DNA of 64,000 bases from NCBI RefSeq assembly GCF_017745095.1, contig NZ_JAGHZZ010000003.1, positions 124,001 to 188,000 on the forward strand. Direction: 5' to 3'. The stretch is from Sporocytophaga sp. (GTDB lineage: Bacteria; Bacteroidota; Bacteroidia; Cytophagales; Cytophagaceae). Positions 44,693 to 53,236 of this stretch are shown here, one piece after another. Both the position numbers and the translations under genes were made by a program. The number at the start of each line of letters is the position of its first letter. Position 1 is the stretch's first letter. The notes under the pieces were generated by a model. It did no database searches. It was not told the DNA's origin and saw only the letters and a program-made list of their open reading frames with translations.

Positions 44693-45970
44693 ATGACTGA
44701 AACACAAACTAAAAATAGCTATCTTGAAATGGACCTTCTAAGGTTCACCACAGCGGGAAGTGTAGACGACGGAAAAAGTACCCTGATTGGAAGACTGCTT
44801 TACGATTCAAAATCTATCTTTGAAGATCAGCTGGAAGCCATTGAAAGAACCAGTGAGCAGAGAGGTGACGGATATGTTAACCTGGCATTACTCACAGACG
44901 GACTTAGAGCTGAAAGAGAACAAGGTATTACCATAGATGTGGCTTACAGATATTTTGCCACTCCAAAAAGAAAGTTCATTATAGCAGATACTCCGGGCCA
45001 TATTCAGTATACAAGAAACATGGTAACTGGAGCTTCTACAGCAAACCTAGCTATCGTACTTGTAGATGCAAGACATGGTGTTGTGGAACAAACTTGCAGA
45101 CATGCATTTATTGCATCTTTGCTTCAGATAAAACATATTATCATTTGCGTTAACAAGATGGACCTTGTTGACTATAAAGAAGAAGTTTTCGAAAAAATAA
45201 AACAACAGTTTTCCGACTTCTCTTCAAAATTATCTGTACCAGATATCCGTTACATTCCTATCTCTGCGTTGCATGGAGATAACGTAGTGGATGAGTCTGA
45301 AAACATGCCTTGGTATAAAGGAGGAACACTTCTTTATACATTGGAAAATGTAAACATCAATTCTGATCTTAACTATGTTGATTCAAGATTCCCGGTTCAG
45401 TGGGTGATCCGTCCGCTAAGCGAGGAGTATCATGACTTCAGAGGTTATGCAGGAAGAGTTGAAGGTGGAGTTTTCAAACCAGGCGATGAAGTGATTGCAC
45501 TTCCTTCAGGATTTACTTCCAAAATTAAAACTATTGAAACCATTGATGGAAAACTTGAAGAAGCATTTCCTCCAATGTCAGTTACAATAACACTTGAAAA
45601 TGATATTGATATCAGCCGTGGAGATATGATTGTGAAGCCAAACAATCAGCCAAGTGCAAGTCAAGATGTTGAATTGATGATCTGCTGGTTGAATGACAAA
45701 AAATTAAACCCGGCAGCAAAATATATTATCAGACATACTTCAAGAGAAGCTAAATGTGTTGTAAAAGATGTTCGTTACAAAGTTAACATCAACACTTTAC
45801 ACAAAATTGAAGATGATAAAACTATCGGACTTAATGACATTGGAAGAATCCTTATTAGGACTACCAATCCTTTATTCTTTGATAGCTATAAGAAAAACAG
45901 ATCTACAGGAAGCGTAATACTTGTAGACGAGTTTACCAACGAGACAGTTGGAGCTGGAATGATTATCTAA
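44693..45970 (+). CDS. cysN: Sulfate adenylyltransferase subunit 1 (GTPase)
   Basis: A 425-residue EF-Tu-like GTPase that drives APS synthesis with CysD. G1 is GSVDDGKST (22-30), then RAEREQGITIDVAYRYF, ADTPGHIQYTRNM (G3) and VNKMDLVDY (G4). Beta-barrel domains follow to the end. No APS kinase domain is fused at the C-terminus, in agreement with the separate cysC. It is last in the plus-strand operon and is followed by a strong terminator. Confidence 0.96.
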   Translation: MTETQTKNSYLEMDLLRFTTAGSVDDGKSTLIGRLLYDSKSIFEDQLEAIERTSEQRGDGYVNLALLTDGLRAEREQGITIDVAYRYFATPKRKFIIADTPGHIQYTRNMVTGASTANLAIVLVDARHGVVEQTCRHAFIASLLQIKHIIICVNKMDLVDYKEEVFEKIKQQFSDFSSKLSVPDIRYIPISALHGDNVVDESENMPWYKGGTLLYTLENVNINSDLNYVDSRFPVQWVIRPLSEEYHDFRGYAGRVEGGVFKPGDEVIALPSGFTSKIKTIETIDGKLEEAFPPMSVTITLENDIDISRGDMIVKPNNQPSASQDVELMICWLNDKKLNPAAKYIIRHTSREAKCVVKDVRYKVNINTLHKIEDDKTIGLNDIGRILIRTTNPLFFDSYKKNRSTGSVILVDEFTNETVGAGMII

Positions 45971-45994
45971 GAATTATCTGATTAAAAAATATCA

Positions 45995-46026
45995 AAAAAA
46001 GCGAAGAGAAACCTCTTCGCTTTTTT
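45995..46026 (+). terminator. Terminator after cysN
   Basis: A 14-bp perfect stem (45995-46008 with 46013-46026) has a 4-base loop, the right arm ending in six T. It lies 24 bases after the cysN stop. Confidence 0.88.
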
Positions 46027-46199
46027 ATTTAGCGACTTTCGTTCTTCTAAATTAATTGCTACGCTTGTCAATAAAGATTAGCTTTTCTACTGTACAATTT
46101 TTCACGCGACTGAACCATAGCACAGAAGGATTATGTTGAGGGTTTATAAATAATTCAGGGCTCTATATCACAGCCAGATTTAAATTTCAAATATCCTCT

Positions 46200-47399
46200 A
46201 TGTTTTCAAATCTTTTAAGAAAAGGAAAAAAAATCATCCCCTATTCGCTTGCATTGACGCTACTATTTTCTGCTTGTAAAAAAGAGAAAGAAGTGGAGCC
46301 TACAACGCAAACCCCTACTTCACCAACTACACCTCCATCAAGCGGAAACAAAGACGAATGTCTGACAGCATCAGCACTGGACAACGGACAAGTCATTCCA
46401 GGCCAGTATATTGTAAAATATGCTGAAACAGGTGAAAAACTGGGTACAAGGACTTTTCATAAAGTACTAAGATCAAATAAAATTGATCCGGAAAAGATAC
46501 TTCGTACTTTTGACGGTAATCTTAAAGGCGTTGCCATAAAGCTTGAAACAGGAGAAGTAGAAAAATTAAAAAAGGATCCTAATATAGAATATCTTGAACA
46601 AGATAAGATTGTCTCTATCAGTGATTGCCCTGCCCGGGTTGAATATCAGGCAGCAGGCTGGGGAGCAAAGAGGGTTGGTCACGCCGAAGGATCTGGAAAA
46701 TATGTTTGGATAATCGATACAGGTGTTGATCTTAGCCATCCAGACCTGGTAGTAGACGCATATAAATCAAAGTCATTTATTCCCGGCACAACTGTTAATG
46801 ACGACCATGGCCATGGCACCCATGTTGCCGGGATCATAGCAGCTAAAGACAATGGATTCGGAGTTGTCGGAGTTGCTTCAGGAGCTACTGTAATTGCTCT
46901 GAAATCTATGGATGCTCAGGGGAAAGGAAGTATTTCAAATATTATAGCAGCTGTACAGCATATTGAACAGAATGGAAAAGCCGGAGATGTAGTAAATATG
47001 AGCTTAGGAGGAGGATATTCTCCCTCTCTTGATAAAGAAGTGCTTAACGCTGCCAATAAAGGCTTTGTATTTTCAATAGCAGCAGGAAATTCAGGTATTA
47101 AAGCAGATAGTTCTTCTCCTGCCAGAGTCGACCATCCAAATATCTACACTGTTTCAGCCATGGATTCAACGGACACTTTTGCGTCATTCTCTAATTATGG
47201 GAAAACTGTTGACTATTGTGCTCCAGGAGTAAAAATTCTTTCAACATACAAGAATGGAGGTTATGCAACGATAAGCGGCACTTCTATGGCAGCTCCTCAC
47301 ATGGCTGGAATCCTTGTGATGCGTGGCAAGAACTTTAAGAAAGATGGATCGGTAAAAAATGATCCTGACGGGTCAGCAGATCCGATACCACATTTATAA
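46200..47399 (+). CDS. Lipoprotein subtilase (S8 family peptidase)
   Basis: A 399-residue secreted serine protease. The lipobox is at Cys26 (TLLFSAC) and is followed by a Pro/Thr-rich linker. An I9-type inhibitor prodomain spans about residues 68-138 (GQYIVKYAETGEKLG onward). The S8 domain has Asp173 (WIIDTGVDLSH), His205 (DHGHGTHVAG), Asn297 of the oxyanion hole (AAGNSG) and Ser362 (SGTSMAAPH), all intact. It has no T9SS tail, so it is probably held at the outer membrane by its lipid. A convergent repeat-containing stretch separates it from ispF. Confidence 0.93.
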   Translation: MFSNLLRKGKKIIPYSLALTLLFSACKKEKEVEPTTQTPTSPTTPPSSGNKDECLTASALDNGQVIPGQYIVKYAETGEKLGTRTFHKVLRSNKIDPEKILRTFDGNLKGVAIKLETGEVEKLKKDPNIEYLEQDKIVSISDCPARVEYQAAGWGAKRVGHAEGSGKYVWIIDTGVDLSHPDLVVDAYKSKSFIPGTTVNDDHGHGTHVAGIIAAKDNGFGVVGVASGATVIALKSMDAQGKGSISNIIAAVQHIEQNGKAGDVVNMSLGGGYSPSLDKEVLNAANKGFVFSIAAGNSGIKADSSSPARVDHPNIYTVSAMDSTDTFASFSNYGKTVDYCAPGVKILSTYKNGGYATISGTSMAAPHMAGILVMRGKNFKKDGSVKNDPDGSADPIPHL

Positions 47400-47400
47400 G

Positions 47401-47480
47401 CTGAAAGCACAAAGCGAAAAGCTGAAAGTTAAAGTTCTGTTTTTCGCTTTGTGCCTTATGGTTTTCGCTTTCAGTTTTTA
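47401..47480. repeat. AAAGC-rich intergenic repeat, hairpin-forming (copy 2)
   Basis: Between the convergent subtilase and ispF genes, GCACAAAGCGAAAA (47407-47420) pairs perfectly with TTTTCGCTTTGTGC (47441-47454). Outside this, CTGAAAG (47401-47407) matches CTTTCAG (47468-47474). The arms are built from AAAGC/GCTTT units like copy 1. It covers the last bases of ispF and can end transcription from both sides. Confidence 0.65.
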
Positions 47481-47950
47481 AAAATAAGAGCAACAGCAAA
47501 AGCATTCGCACCTTCCTCCCTCCCAATGTATCCCAACTTTTCATTAGTAGTTGCTTTGATCGAAATATCCTCTTGTGGGATATTCATTGTTTCTGACAGG
47601 ATCTCCTGCATTTTAGGAATATGAGGATTAATTTTAGGCCTTTCCATTGCAAGACTGGCGTCTATATTACTTATTTCCCAACCTTTTTCTCTTATCAGTC
47701 TGCACACTTCCTTAAGAAGAATTTTACTATCAGCGCCTTTCCATCGAAGATCAGTATTGGGGAAATGAAAGCCTATATCTCTCATATTAGCAGCGCCAAG
47801 AATAGCATCGCAGATTGCATGAATTAATACATCCGCATCACTGTGCCCAAGCAAGCCTAACTTCGCTTCTATCTTTACTCCACCTAGCCAAAGGTCGCGT
47901 CCTTCGGTCAGTTGGTGTACATCATACCCAAACCCAACTTTAATTTTCAT
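47471..47950 (-). CDS. ispF: 2-C-methyl-D-erythritol 2,4-cyclodiphosphate synthase
   Basis: A 159-residue enzyme of the MEP isoprenoid pathway that cyclises CDP-methylerythritol phosphate. Zinc ligands Asp10, His12 (GYDVHQL) and His44 (HSDADVLIHAICDA) are visible, as is the C-terminal ATTNEKLGYIGREEGANAFA stretch. Length is normal. Its start overlaps the M16 peptidase gene by 11 bases, an arrangement suggesting coupled translation but no functional link. Confidence 0.96.
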   Translation of the reverse strand: MKIKVGFGYDVHQLTEGRDLWLGGVKIEAKLGLLGHSDADVLIHAICDAILGAANMRDIGFHFPNTDLRWKGADSKILLKEVCRLIREKGWEISNIDASLAMERPKINPHIPKMQEILSETMNIPQEDISIKATTNEKLGYIGREEGANAFAVALIFKN

Positions 47951-49193
47951 TTACTTTTGATTTTGCTCTGTAATAAAGAGTACTGCTATTTTCAGGTTTG
48001 AATGTTCTTTTAGCAGCAGCTATAATTGAATCTTTCGTAACATTTTGAATCATTTCAGATTCCTTATTTACTATTTCCGGATCTCCTAAAAATGCAGCAA
48101 ATGCAAGGTTCATAGAACGATTAAGCAATTCCACTTCACCAAATAATACTGAGGCTTCCGATTGATTTTTCACTTTTGTTACTTCATCATCTGTAATATT
48201 ACCAGCTACAAGCTCATCAATTATTTTCTGTACTTCAGCCTCTCCAACTTCCAATGTATAACTGCCATTAAGCTTTCCCTCTATAATAATTAATCCAGGA
48301 TCTGCTGTACCTGACACATGTGCAGAGATTGAGCTGAATATTTCTTTTTCTTTTACAAGTCTATCGTAAAGCCTTGAAGACTTTCCCCTCCCGAGAATAT
48401 CACTTAAAAGATCATAAGAATAATATTCAGGATCTATTCTACCTGGCATGTGGTATACTTTATAAAGAGCATCCAAAGGAACGTCAACAATAACTTCCTG
48501 TCGTCTTTCTTCCTTTTGGACAGGCTCTGCTGGCAGATTCCTCAAATAAGGTTTTCCTGCAGGTATAGGGCCGAACCATTTCTCTGTCAATGCTTTTGCT
48601 CGATCAAAAGTAATATCCCCAGCAATAACAAGGATTGCATTATTGGGAATGTAAAATTTATAGAAGAAGTCTTTCACATCTTGCATCTCAGCGCTTTCAA
48701 TGTGACTGATTTCTTTACCGATGGTTGCCCATTTATATGGATGGTTCTTGTAGACTAGTGGGCGCAACTTCAGCCAAACATCTCCATAAGGCTGATTTAA
48801 ATATCTCTGCTTAAACTCTTCAATCACCACGCTTTTCTGAACATCCAGTGTTTTTTGTTCAAAAGATAGAGAGAGCATTCTGTCAGATTCCAACCAGAAT
48901 GCAGTTTCAATATTTACTGAAGGAATTGTGATGTAATAGTTAGTGATATCAGTGGAAGTAAAAGCGTTATTTTCTCCACCAGCCCTTTCTAATGGTTCGT
49001 CGTAAGAAGGGATATTAATTGACCCACCGAACATTAAATGTTCGAATAAGTGTGCAAATCCGGTTTTTTCTTCCGACTCATCCCTTGAACCTACATTATA
49101 CAAAATATTAATTACCGCCTGGGGACTGGATGGATCTTCATGCACAAAAACTTTCAATCCATTATCCAACACAAAACTCTTATATTCTATCAT
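47940..49193 (-). CDS. M16-family zinc peptidase (processing-peptidase-like)
   Basis: A 417-residue protein with the inverted zinc motif HLFEH (His48, Glu51, His52) in GFAHLFEHLMFGG and a downstream acidic ligand region (SVVIEEFKQRY, near 124). Residues 1-200 form the active half, and about 210-400 form the second, inactive half that closes on it. It has no signal peptide, so it is either cytoplasmic or exported by another route. Single-domain M16 proteins often work in pairs with a non-catalytic partner; none is in view. ispF follows, overlapping by 11 bases. Confidence 0.9.
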   Translation of the reverse strand: MIEYKSFVLDNGLKVFVHEDPSSPQAVINILYNVGSRDESEEKTGFAHLFEHLMFGGSINIPSYDEPLERAGGENNAFTSTDITNYYITIPSVNIETAFWLESDRMLSLSFEQKTLDVQKSVVIEEFKQRYLNQPYGDVWLKLRPLVYKNHPYKWATIGKEISHIESAEMQDVKDFFYKFYIPNNAILVIAGDITFDRAKALTEKWFGPIPAGKPYLRNLPAEPVQKEERRQEVIVDVPLDALYKVYHMPGRIDPEYYSYDLLSDILGRGKSSRLYDRLVKEKEIFSSISAHVSGTADPGLIIIEGKLNGSYTLEVGEAEVQKIIDELVAGNITDDEVTKVKNQSEASVLFGEVELLNRSMNLAFAAFLGDPEIVNKESEMIQNVTKDSIIAAAKRTFKPENSSTLYYRAKSKVNEN

Positions 49194-49303
49194 CTAACAC
49201 TCCTGATTTTAAACAATAACCCTCTTTAATCATTAATGATCATATTTGGGGGCGAAAAATAAAAAAACCTTCCCATTTAATAACAGGAAAATTGCGAATA
49301 CTT

Positions 49304-49311
49304 TATTTTTG
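49304..49311 (+). promoter_or_regulatory. Candidate -7 box (TATTTTTG) of the E1 dehydrogenase gene
   Basis: TATTTTTG, an exact TAnnTTTG match followed by CTAA, lies 20 bases before the ATG at 49332. No TTTG lies at the normal -33 distance (a TTG at 49292 is too near), so this is a half-site only. Confidence 0.4.
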
Positions 49312-49331
49312 CTAATCTACTTTTTAAAAAT

Positions 49332-51311
49332 ATGAATTTCAATAGGAAATTATATTCCGACGATTTACTGAAAAGCCTTTACTCAGGGCTTTTAAAACCC
49401 AGGCTTATAGAAGAAAAAATGCTTATTCTGCTTAGACAGAATGAAATAAGCAAATGGTTTTCGGGAATTGGCCAGGAAGCAATAGCTGTTGGTTCTGCAA
49501 TGGCGATGGAAAAAGATGAATACATTCTTCCCCTTCATCGAAATCTTGGAATTTTCACCTCCAGGGAAGTGCCTTTGTTCAGACTATTTTCTCAATTCCA
49601 GGGAAAACTCTCCGGCTATACCAAAGGGAGGGACCGTTCCTTTCACTTTGGAACAAAAGAACATCACATCGTTGGAATGATTTCCCACCTTGGCCCTCAG
49701 CTCGCGGTGGCTGATGGTATTGCTCTGGCCGATTTGCTTGAAAACAAGAATAAAGCTACCCTTGTATTTAGCGGAGACGGAGGAACCAGCGAGGGAGACT
49801 TTCATGAAGCTCTAAATGTGGCTGCAGTCTGGAACCTGCCTGTAATTTTCATGATAGAAAACAATGGCTATGGTTTATCTACTCCCAATAACGAGCAATT
49901 CCGATTCAAAAGTTTTACGGATAAAGGTCCCGCATACGGTATCGATGCCTTGCAAATTGATGGGAATAACATTCTTGAAGTATATGATGCTGTAAAAAAG
50001 GCAACTGCCAGCATTCGCAGCAAACCTCGTCCGATCCTTATCGAAGCTCTTACTTTCAGAATGCGAGGCCATGAAGAAGCCTCTGGAACAAAGTATGTAC
50101 CTCAAGAACTTTTTGAAAAATGGTCACAAAAAGATCCGGTAGAGAATTATGAAAAATACTTGCTTGAACAGAATGTTCTCACTTATTCTGAGTTACAGGA
50201 AGTTAGAAAAGAAATTAAAAAAGAGATTGATGAAGCCTGGGCTCAGGTAGCCAAAGCCCCTACAGCAAGTGCAGATACTGCTGTTGAATTAAGTGACGTC
50301 TATGCTCCCTTTGACCAAGTCGTGATCAAGCCATCTTCTGAAAAAAAAGTTAAAAGGAGATATGTAGATGCAATCTCCGACAGCATCAGGGAAAGCATGG
50401 AAAAGTATCCCAAACTAGTGCTCATGGGACAAGATGTAGCAGAATATGGAGGAGTATTTAAAGTTACCGAAGGCCTGGTTGAAAAATTCGGAAAAAAAAG
50501 AATCATCAATACTCCCCTTTGTGAGTCTGCAATTCTTGGTACAGGATTAGGTTTGTCAATCAATGATTACAAGGCAATTATAGAAATGCAGTTTGCCGAC
50601 TTTGTAACAAGCGGTTTTAATCAGATAGTTAATAATTTTGCAAAAATTCATTACCGCTGGGGACAAAATGCTGATGTAGTAGTAAGAATGCCAACGGGAG
50701 CAGGAACGGCGGCGGGACCGTTTCATTCTCAGTCCAATGAAGCCTGGTTTGTTCATACGCCGGGGCTTAAAGTAGTTTTTCCATCTTCACCTCATGATGC
50801 AAAAGGTCTTCTGAATGCATCAATTGAGGATCCGAATCCTGTTCTTTTCTTTGAACACAAATTCCTATATCGTTCTGTTTCAGAAGAAATTCCGGAAAGT
50901 TATTATACAGAACCTATTGGTAAAGCCAGAATGGTAACTGAGGGAAATGATATATCCATAATTACTTATGGCCTTCCGGTAATATGGGCCAAAGAAATTG
51001 TTGCAAACCTGGGGAATTACACTGCGGACCTTATTGATTTAAGAACTTTATTGCCCTGGGACAAGGAAACTGTAGAAAACAGCGTTAAGAAAACCGGAAG
51101 GGCAATTGTTATTACTGAAGATACACTTACAGGAAGTATTGCTTCAGAAATAGCAGCATATATTGGAGAAAAATGTTTTCAATACTTGGATGCACCTGTG
51201 GTAAGGGTCGGTAGTCTGGATACACCCGTTCCATTTTCTCCGGCTTTGGAAGAAAACTTTCTGCCTAAAAAACGTATGAAAGAGAAGATCGAAGAGCTAC
51301 TTCTTTACTAA
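49332..51311 (+). CDS. Fused alpha/beta E1 component of a 2-oxoacid dehydrogenase
   Basis: A 659-residue thiamine-diphosphate enzyme. The alpha half (to about 320) has SGDGGTSEGDFHEALN (about 147-162) and IENNGYGLSTP, the TPP/Mg site. The beta half starts at about 341 (RRYVDAISDSIRESMEKY) and has MGQDVAEYGGVFKVTEGL, TPLCESAILGTGLGLSI and MPTGAGTAAGPFHSQSNEAW. Beta halves of this type belong to the branched-chain/acetoin/pyruvate group of E1. Alpha-beta fusions of this kind are common in Bacteroidota and usually called 2-oxoisovalerate dehydrogenase. Substrate is therefore probable, not certain. No E2 or E3 gene is next to it, but lipA, which makes the lipoyl cofactor E2 needs, lies at 54539. 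Confidence 0.9.
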   Translation: MNFNRKLYSDDLLKSLYSGLLKPRLIEEKMLILLRQNEISKWFSGIGQEAIAVGSAMAMEKDEYILPLHRNLGIFTSREVPLFRLFSQFQGKLSGYTKGRDRSFHFGTKEHHIVGMISHLGPQLAVADGIALADLLENKNKATLVFSGDGGTSEGDFHEALNVAAVWNLPVIFMIENNGYGLSTPNNEQFRFKSFTDKGPAYGIDALQIDGNNILEVYDAVKKATASIRSKPRPILIEALTFRMRGHEEASGTKYVPQELFEKWSQKDPVENYEKYLLEQNVLTYSELQEVRKEIKKEIDEAWAQVAKAPTASADTAVELSDVYAPFDQVVIKPSSEKKVKRRYVDAISDSIRESMEKYPKLVLMGQDVAEYGGVFKVTEGLVEKFGKKRIINTPLCESAILGTGLGLSINDYKAIIEMQFADFVTSGFNQIVNNFAKIHYRWGQNADVVVRMPTGAGTAAGPFHSQSNEAWFVHTPGLKVVFPSSPHDAKGLLNASIEDPNPVLFFEHKFLYRSVSEEIPESYYTEPIGKARMVTEGNDISIITYGLPVIWAKEIVANLGNYTADLIDLRTLLPWDKETVENSVKKTGRAIVITEDTLTGSIASEIAAYIGEKCFQYLDAPVVRVGSLDTPVPFSPALEENFLPKKRMKEKIEELLLY

Positions 51312-51381
51312 AAGTGCTAAAGGGTTGCTTTTGAAAGATTTGATTCTTACTTTAGATTTCTTTATTTTATCCTATAATTAA

Positions 51382-51642
51382 ATGGTGAAAAAATTACATT
51401 ATTTCTCGTTAATAGTTCTTTTTGTCGGATTAATCCTTGGAACAGGATGTAGAAAAAAAGACTATCCATGCCCTGGTTTGGGTAAAAACAACGAGGCCGA
51501 CTTCAGCATGTTTGATGAAAGCGGAGAAGTGAAAGATCCTAAGCTTGCCAAAAAGAAAAGAGGCAGAATCGATAAAACCACAGGCCTTGTAAACAAGAAA
51601 AAACATAAGAGACTTAACGCTCCAAGGAAAACGCATATTTAA
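51382..51642 (+). CDS. Small basic lipoprotein
   Basis: An 86-residue predicted lipoprotein with the lipobox at Cys23 (LILGTGC), followed by RKKDYPCPGLG with a second cysteine (Cys29). The rest is short and very Lys/Arg-rich (LAKKKRGRIDKTTGLVNKKK, in part). I do not recognise the family. It lies 11 bases before the start of the secreted basic-repeat protein, so both are probably expressed together, and both end in strongly basic residues. Confidence 0.65.
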   Translation: MVKKLHYFSLIVLFVGLILGTGCRKKDYPCPGLGKNNEADFSMFDESGEVKDPKLAKKKRGRIDKTTGLVNKKKHKRLNAPRKTHI

Positions 51643-51653
51643 ATCTTCCTGCC

Positions 51654-52892
51654 TTGAACTTACTCCGCTCATACAAAATTCAAAAATATCCAAACAGGCG
51701 CCTTCTGGTATGCCTGTTTTCTTTGTTGCTGGCATTCAGCATTCCACATTTGGCCTCTTCCCAGAGCTCAGATGGAGGGCCAACAGTTAAAGTAAAACAA
51801 AGAACAGGAAAGGGTGATAAACAATCACTTAAGAAGTCGACCAAATCAAAGTCGATTGAAACCAGAGAACAAGGTCCGAGAAGTGGAAATGGGACAGTAA
51901 AGGCAAGAGATGGAGGCAAAAAAACCTCACAAAAGATCAATAAGAGTTCTGGAGGAGATGTGAAGCAGTCAGATTCCAGACAACAGGCACCAAGAAGCGG
52001 AGATGGAACTGTAAAGGCAAGGGATGGAGGCAAAAAAACCTCACAAAAGATCAATAAGGGGTCGGGTGGAGACGTTAAACCATCAGAATCCAGACAACAG
52101 GCTCCTAGAAGCGGCGATGGAACTGTAAAAGCTAGAGACGGAGGCAAAAAAACTTCGCAAGCTATAAATAAAGGGTCCGGAGGCGATGTAAGGCCAATGG
52201 AATCCAGACAACAGGCTCCTAGAAATACGGCAGGGACAACAGTTCTTGTTAATAATAAAAAAGACCGTAAGCTGAATAAGCAAATGGCTAAATACCAGGG
52301 AGATTTAGCACAACCTGAATCCAGAATGAAACCTCCTATTCATGATAACTATGTAGTAGTTAATCATAAAAAGGAGCGAAAGCTTAGCAAGCAAATGTCT
52401 AAATATCAAGGGGACATAGTTCCTGGAGAATCCAGAATGCAAGGACCAAGGAACTCAGATGCTTTAGTGGAAGTAAGAGAAATTGACAGAAAACAAGGTA
52501 AGCAGATTGCTAATTACAAAGGAGACCTTGCAAACAATTTTCTTGAGAAACGAACAGCCATGCGTGTGGAGAAGAGCAGGCAGATGTCAAACTATAAAGG
52601 CGATATCTTAGTTAGATCTTTAAACCAGAAGGCGAGAAAAATACGGAAGAAGCAAAAGGATATTGCTAACTACCAAGGAGACATTGTTGTAAGAGGAAAG
52701 AGAAAAGGAATGCATCCTAGCTCTGTGTACAGAGGCGGCAAGGTTAAAAATTCATACCAGGCCAAAGAAAGATACAGAAAACGCATGTTGAAAAAGTATG
52801 GAAGAAACAGTGGTGTTGAAGATGCAAATTACATGAAGAAGAAGGATAGAAAACCTAGACACGATAAAAAAGAAGGCGAAATTTGGTATTAA
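51654..52892 (+). CDS. Secreted Lys/Arg-rich protein with 38-residue repeats
   Basis: A 412-residue protein starting at TTG 51654; an in-frame stop lies upstream at 51615 and no ATG occurs near. A signal peptide (about 15-37, RRLLVCLFSLLLAFSIPHLA) ends before SSQS. Three near-identical 38-residue units follow (QAPRSGDGTVKARDGGKKTS core), then diverged copies with KQMxKYQGDL cores, and a basic tail (KKKDRKPRHDKKEGEIWY). The protein is strongly positively charged. No known domain is seen. It lies between the small lipoprotein and ytxJ (2 bases away). Binding of an acidic or sulfated polymer or DNA is only a guess. Confidence 0.7.
   Translation: MNLLRSYKIQKYPNRRLLVCLFSLLLAFSIPHLASSQSSDGGPTVKVKQRTGKGDKQSLKKSTKSKSIETREQGPRSGNGTVKARDGGKKTSQKINKSSGGDVKQSDSRQQAPRSGDGTVKARDGGKKTSQKINKGSGGDVKPSESRQQAPRSGDGTVKARDGGKKTSQAINKGSGGDVRPMESRQQAPRNTAGTTVLVNNKKDRKLNKQMAKYQGDLAQPESRMKPPIHDNYVVVNHKKERKLSKQMSKYQGDIVPGESRMQGPRNSDALVEVREIDRKQGKQIANYKGDLANNFLEKRTAMRVEKSRQMSNYKGDILVRSLNQKARKIRKKQKDIANYQGDIVVRGKRKGMHPSSVYRGGKVKNSYQAKERYRKRMLKKYGRNSGVEDANYMKKKDRKPRHDKKEGEIWY
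51870..52210 (+). repeat. Tandem 114-bp repeats within the basic protein gene
   Basis: Three copies with a period of 114 bases (38 codons) can be followed by the GGAGGCAAAAAAAC core at about 51913, 52027 and 52141. The first two are nearly identical over most of the unit; the third differs mainly in synonymous and a few coding positions. Later units keep the length at protein level only. The repeats are in frame, so loss or gain of units would keep the protein intact. Confidence 0.8.
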
Positions 52893-52894
52893 TT

Positions 52895-53236
52895 ATGGAA
52901 TGGCAGGAATTAAAAGAAGAGCAGCAACTAAACCATATTAAGGATTTATCCTCCGGAGAGCCTGTGGTTATTTTCAAGCATAGTACCAGATGTTCAATAA
53001 GTTCAACAGCATTGAACAGACTGGAAAGATCCTGGAAACCAGAGGAAGTCAATGGAATTAAACCATTTTATCTTGACCTGATATCTTTTAGAAATATTTC
53101 TAATAAAATTGAGGATGTGTTTAAAGTAAGGCATGAATCACCGCAATTGCTGATTATTAAAAATGGCAACTGCGTGTACCATGCCTCACATATGGGAATA
53201 AATTACGAGGAAATTAAGAAACAGCTTTCCGCTTAG
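52895..53236 (+). CDS. ytxJ: Bacillithiol system redox-active protein YtxJ
   Basis: A 113-residue thioredoxin-fold protein of the YtxJ (monothiol bacilliredoxin-like) type. FKHSTRCSISSTAL (27-40) has the single active-site Cys33 in the RCSIS motif. HESPQLLIIKNGNCVYHASH (about 83-102) carries the cis-Pro region. I start it at ATG 52895, 2 bases after the repeat-protein stop; a TTG at 52883 also opens the frame. Such proteins may remove bacillithiol from mixed disulfides. It matches bshC in this window. Its stop overlaps the convergent osmC gene's end by 4 bases. Confidence 0.88.
   Translation: MEWQELKEEQQLNHIKDLSSGEPVVIFKHSTRCSISSTALNRLERSWKPEEVNGIKPFYLDLISFRNISNKIEDVFKVRHESPQLLIIKNGNCVYHASHMGINYEEIKKQLSA

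Noticed and set aside
51680-52147. Long minus-strand open frame opposite the basic-repeat gene
   Set aside because: It mirrors the plus-strand repeats (Pro/Ser/Leu-rich) and has no start context or known domain; the plus-strand frame has a signal peptide and in-frame repeats.
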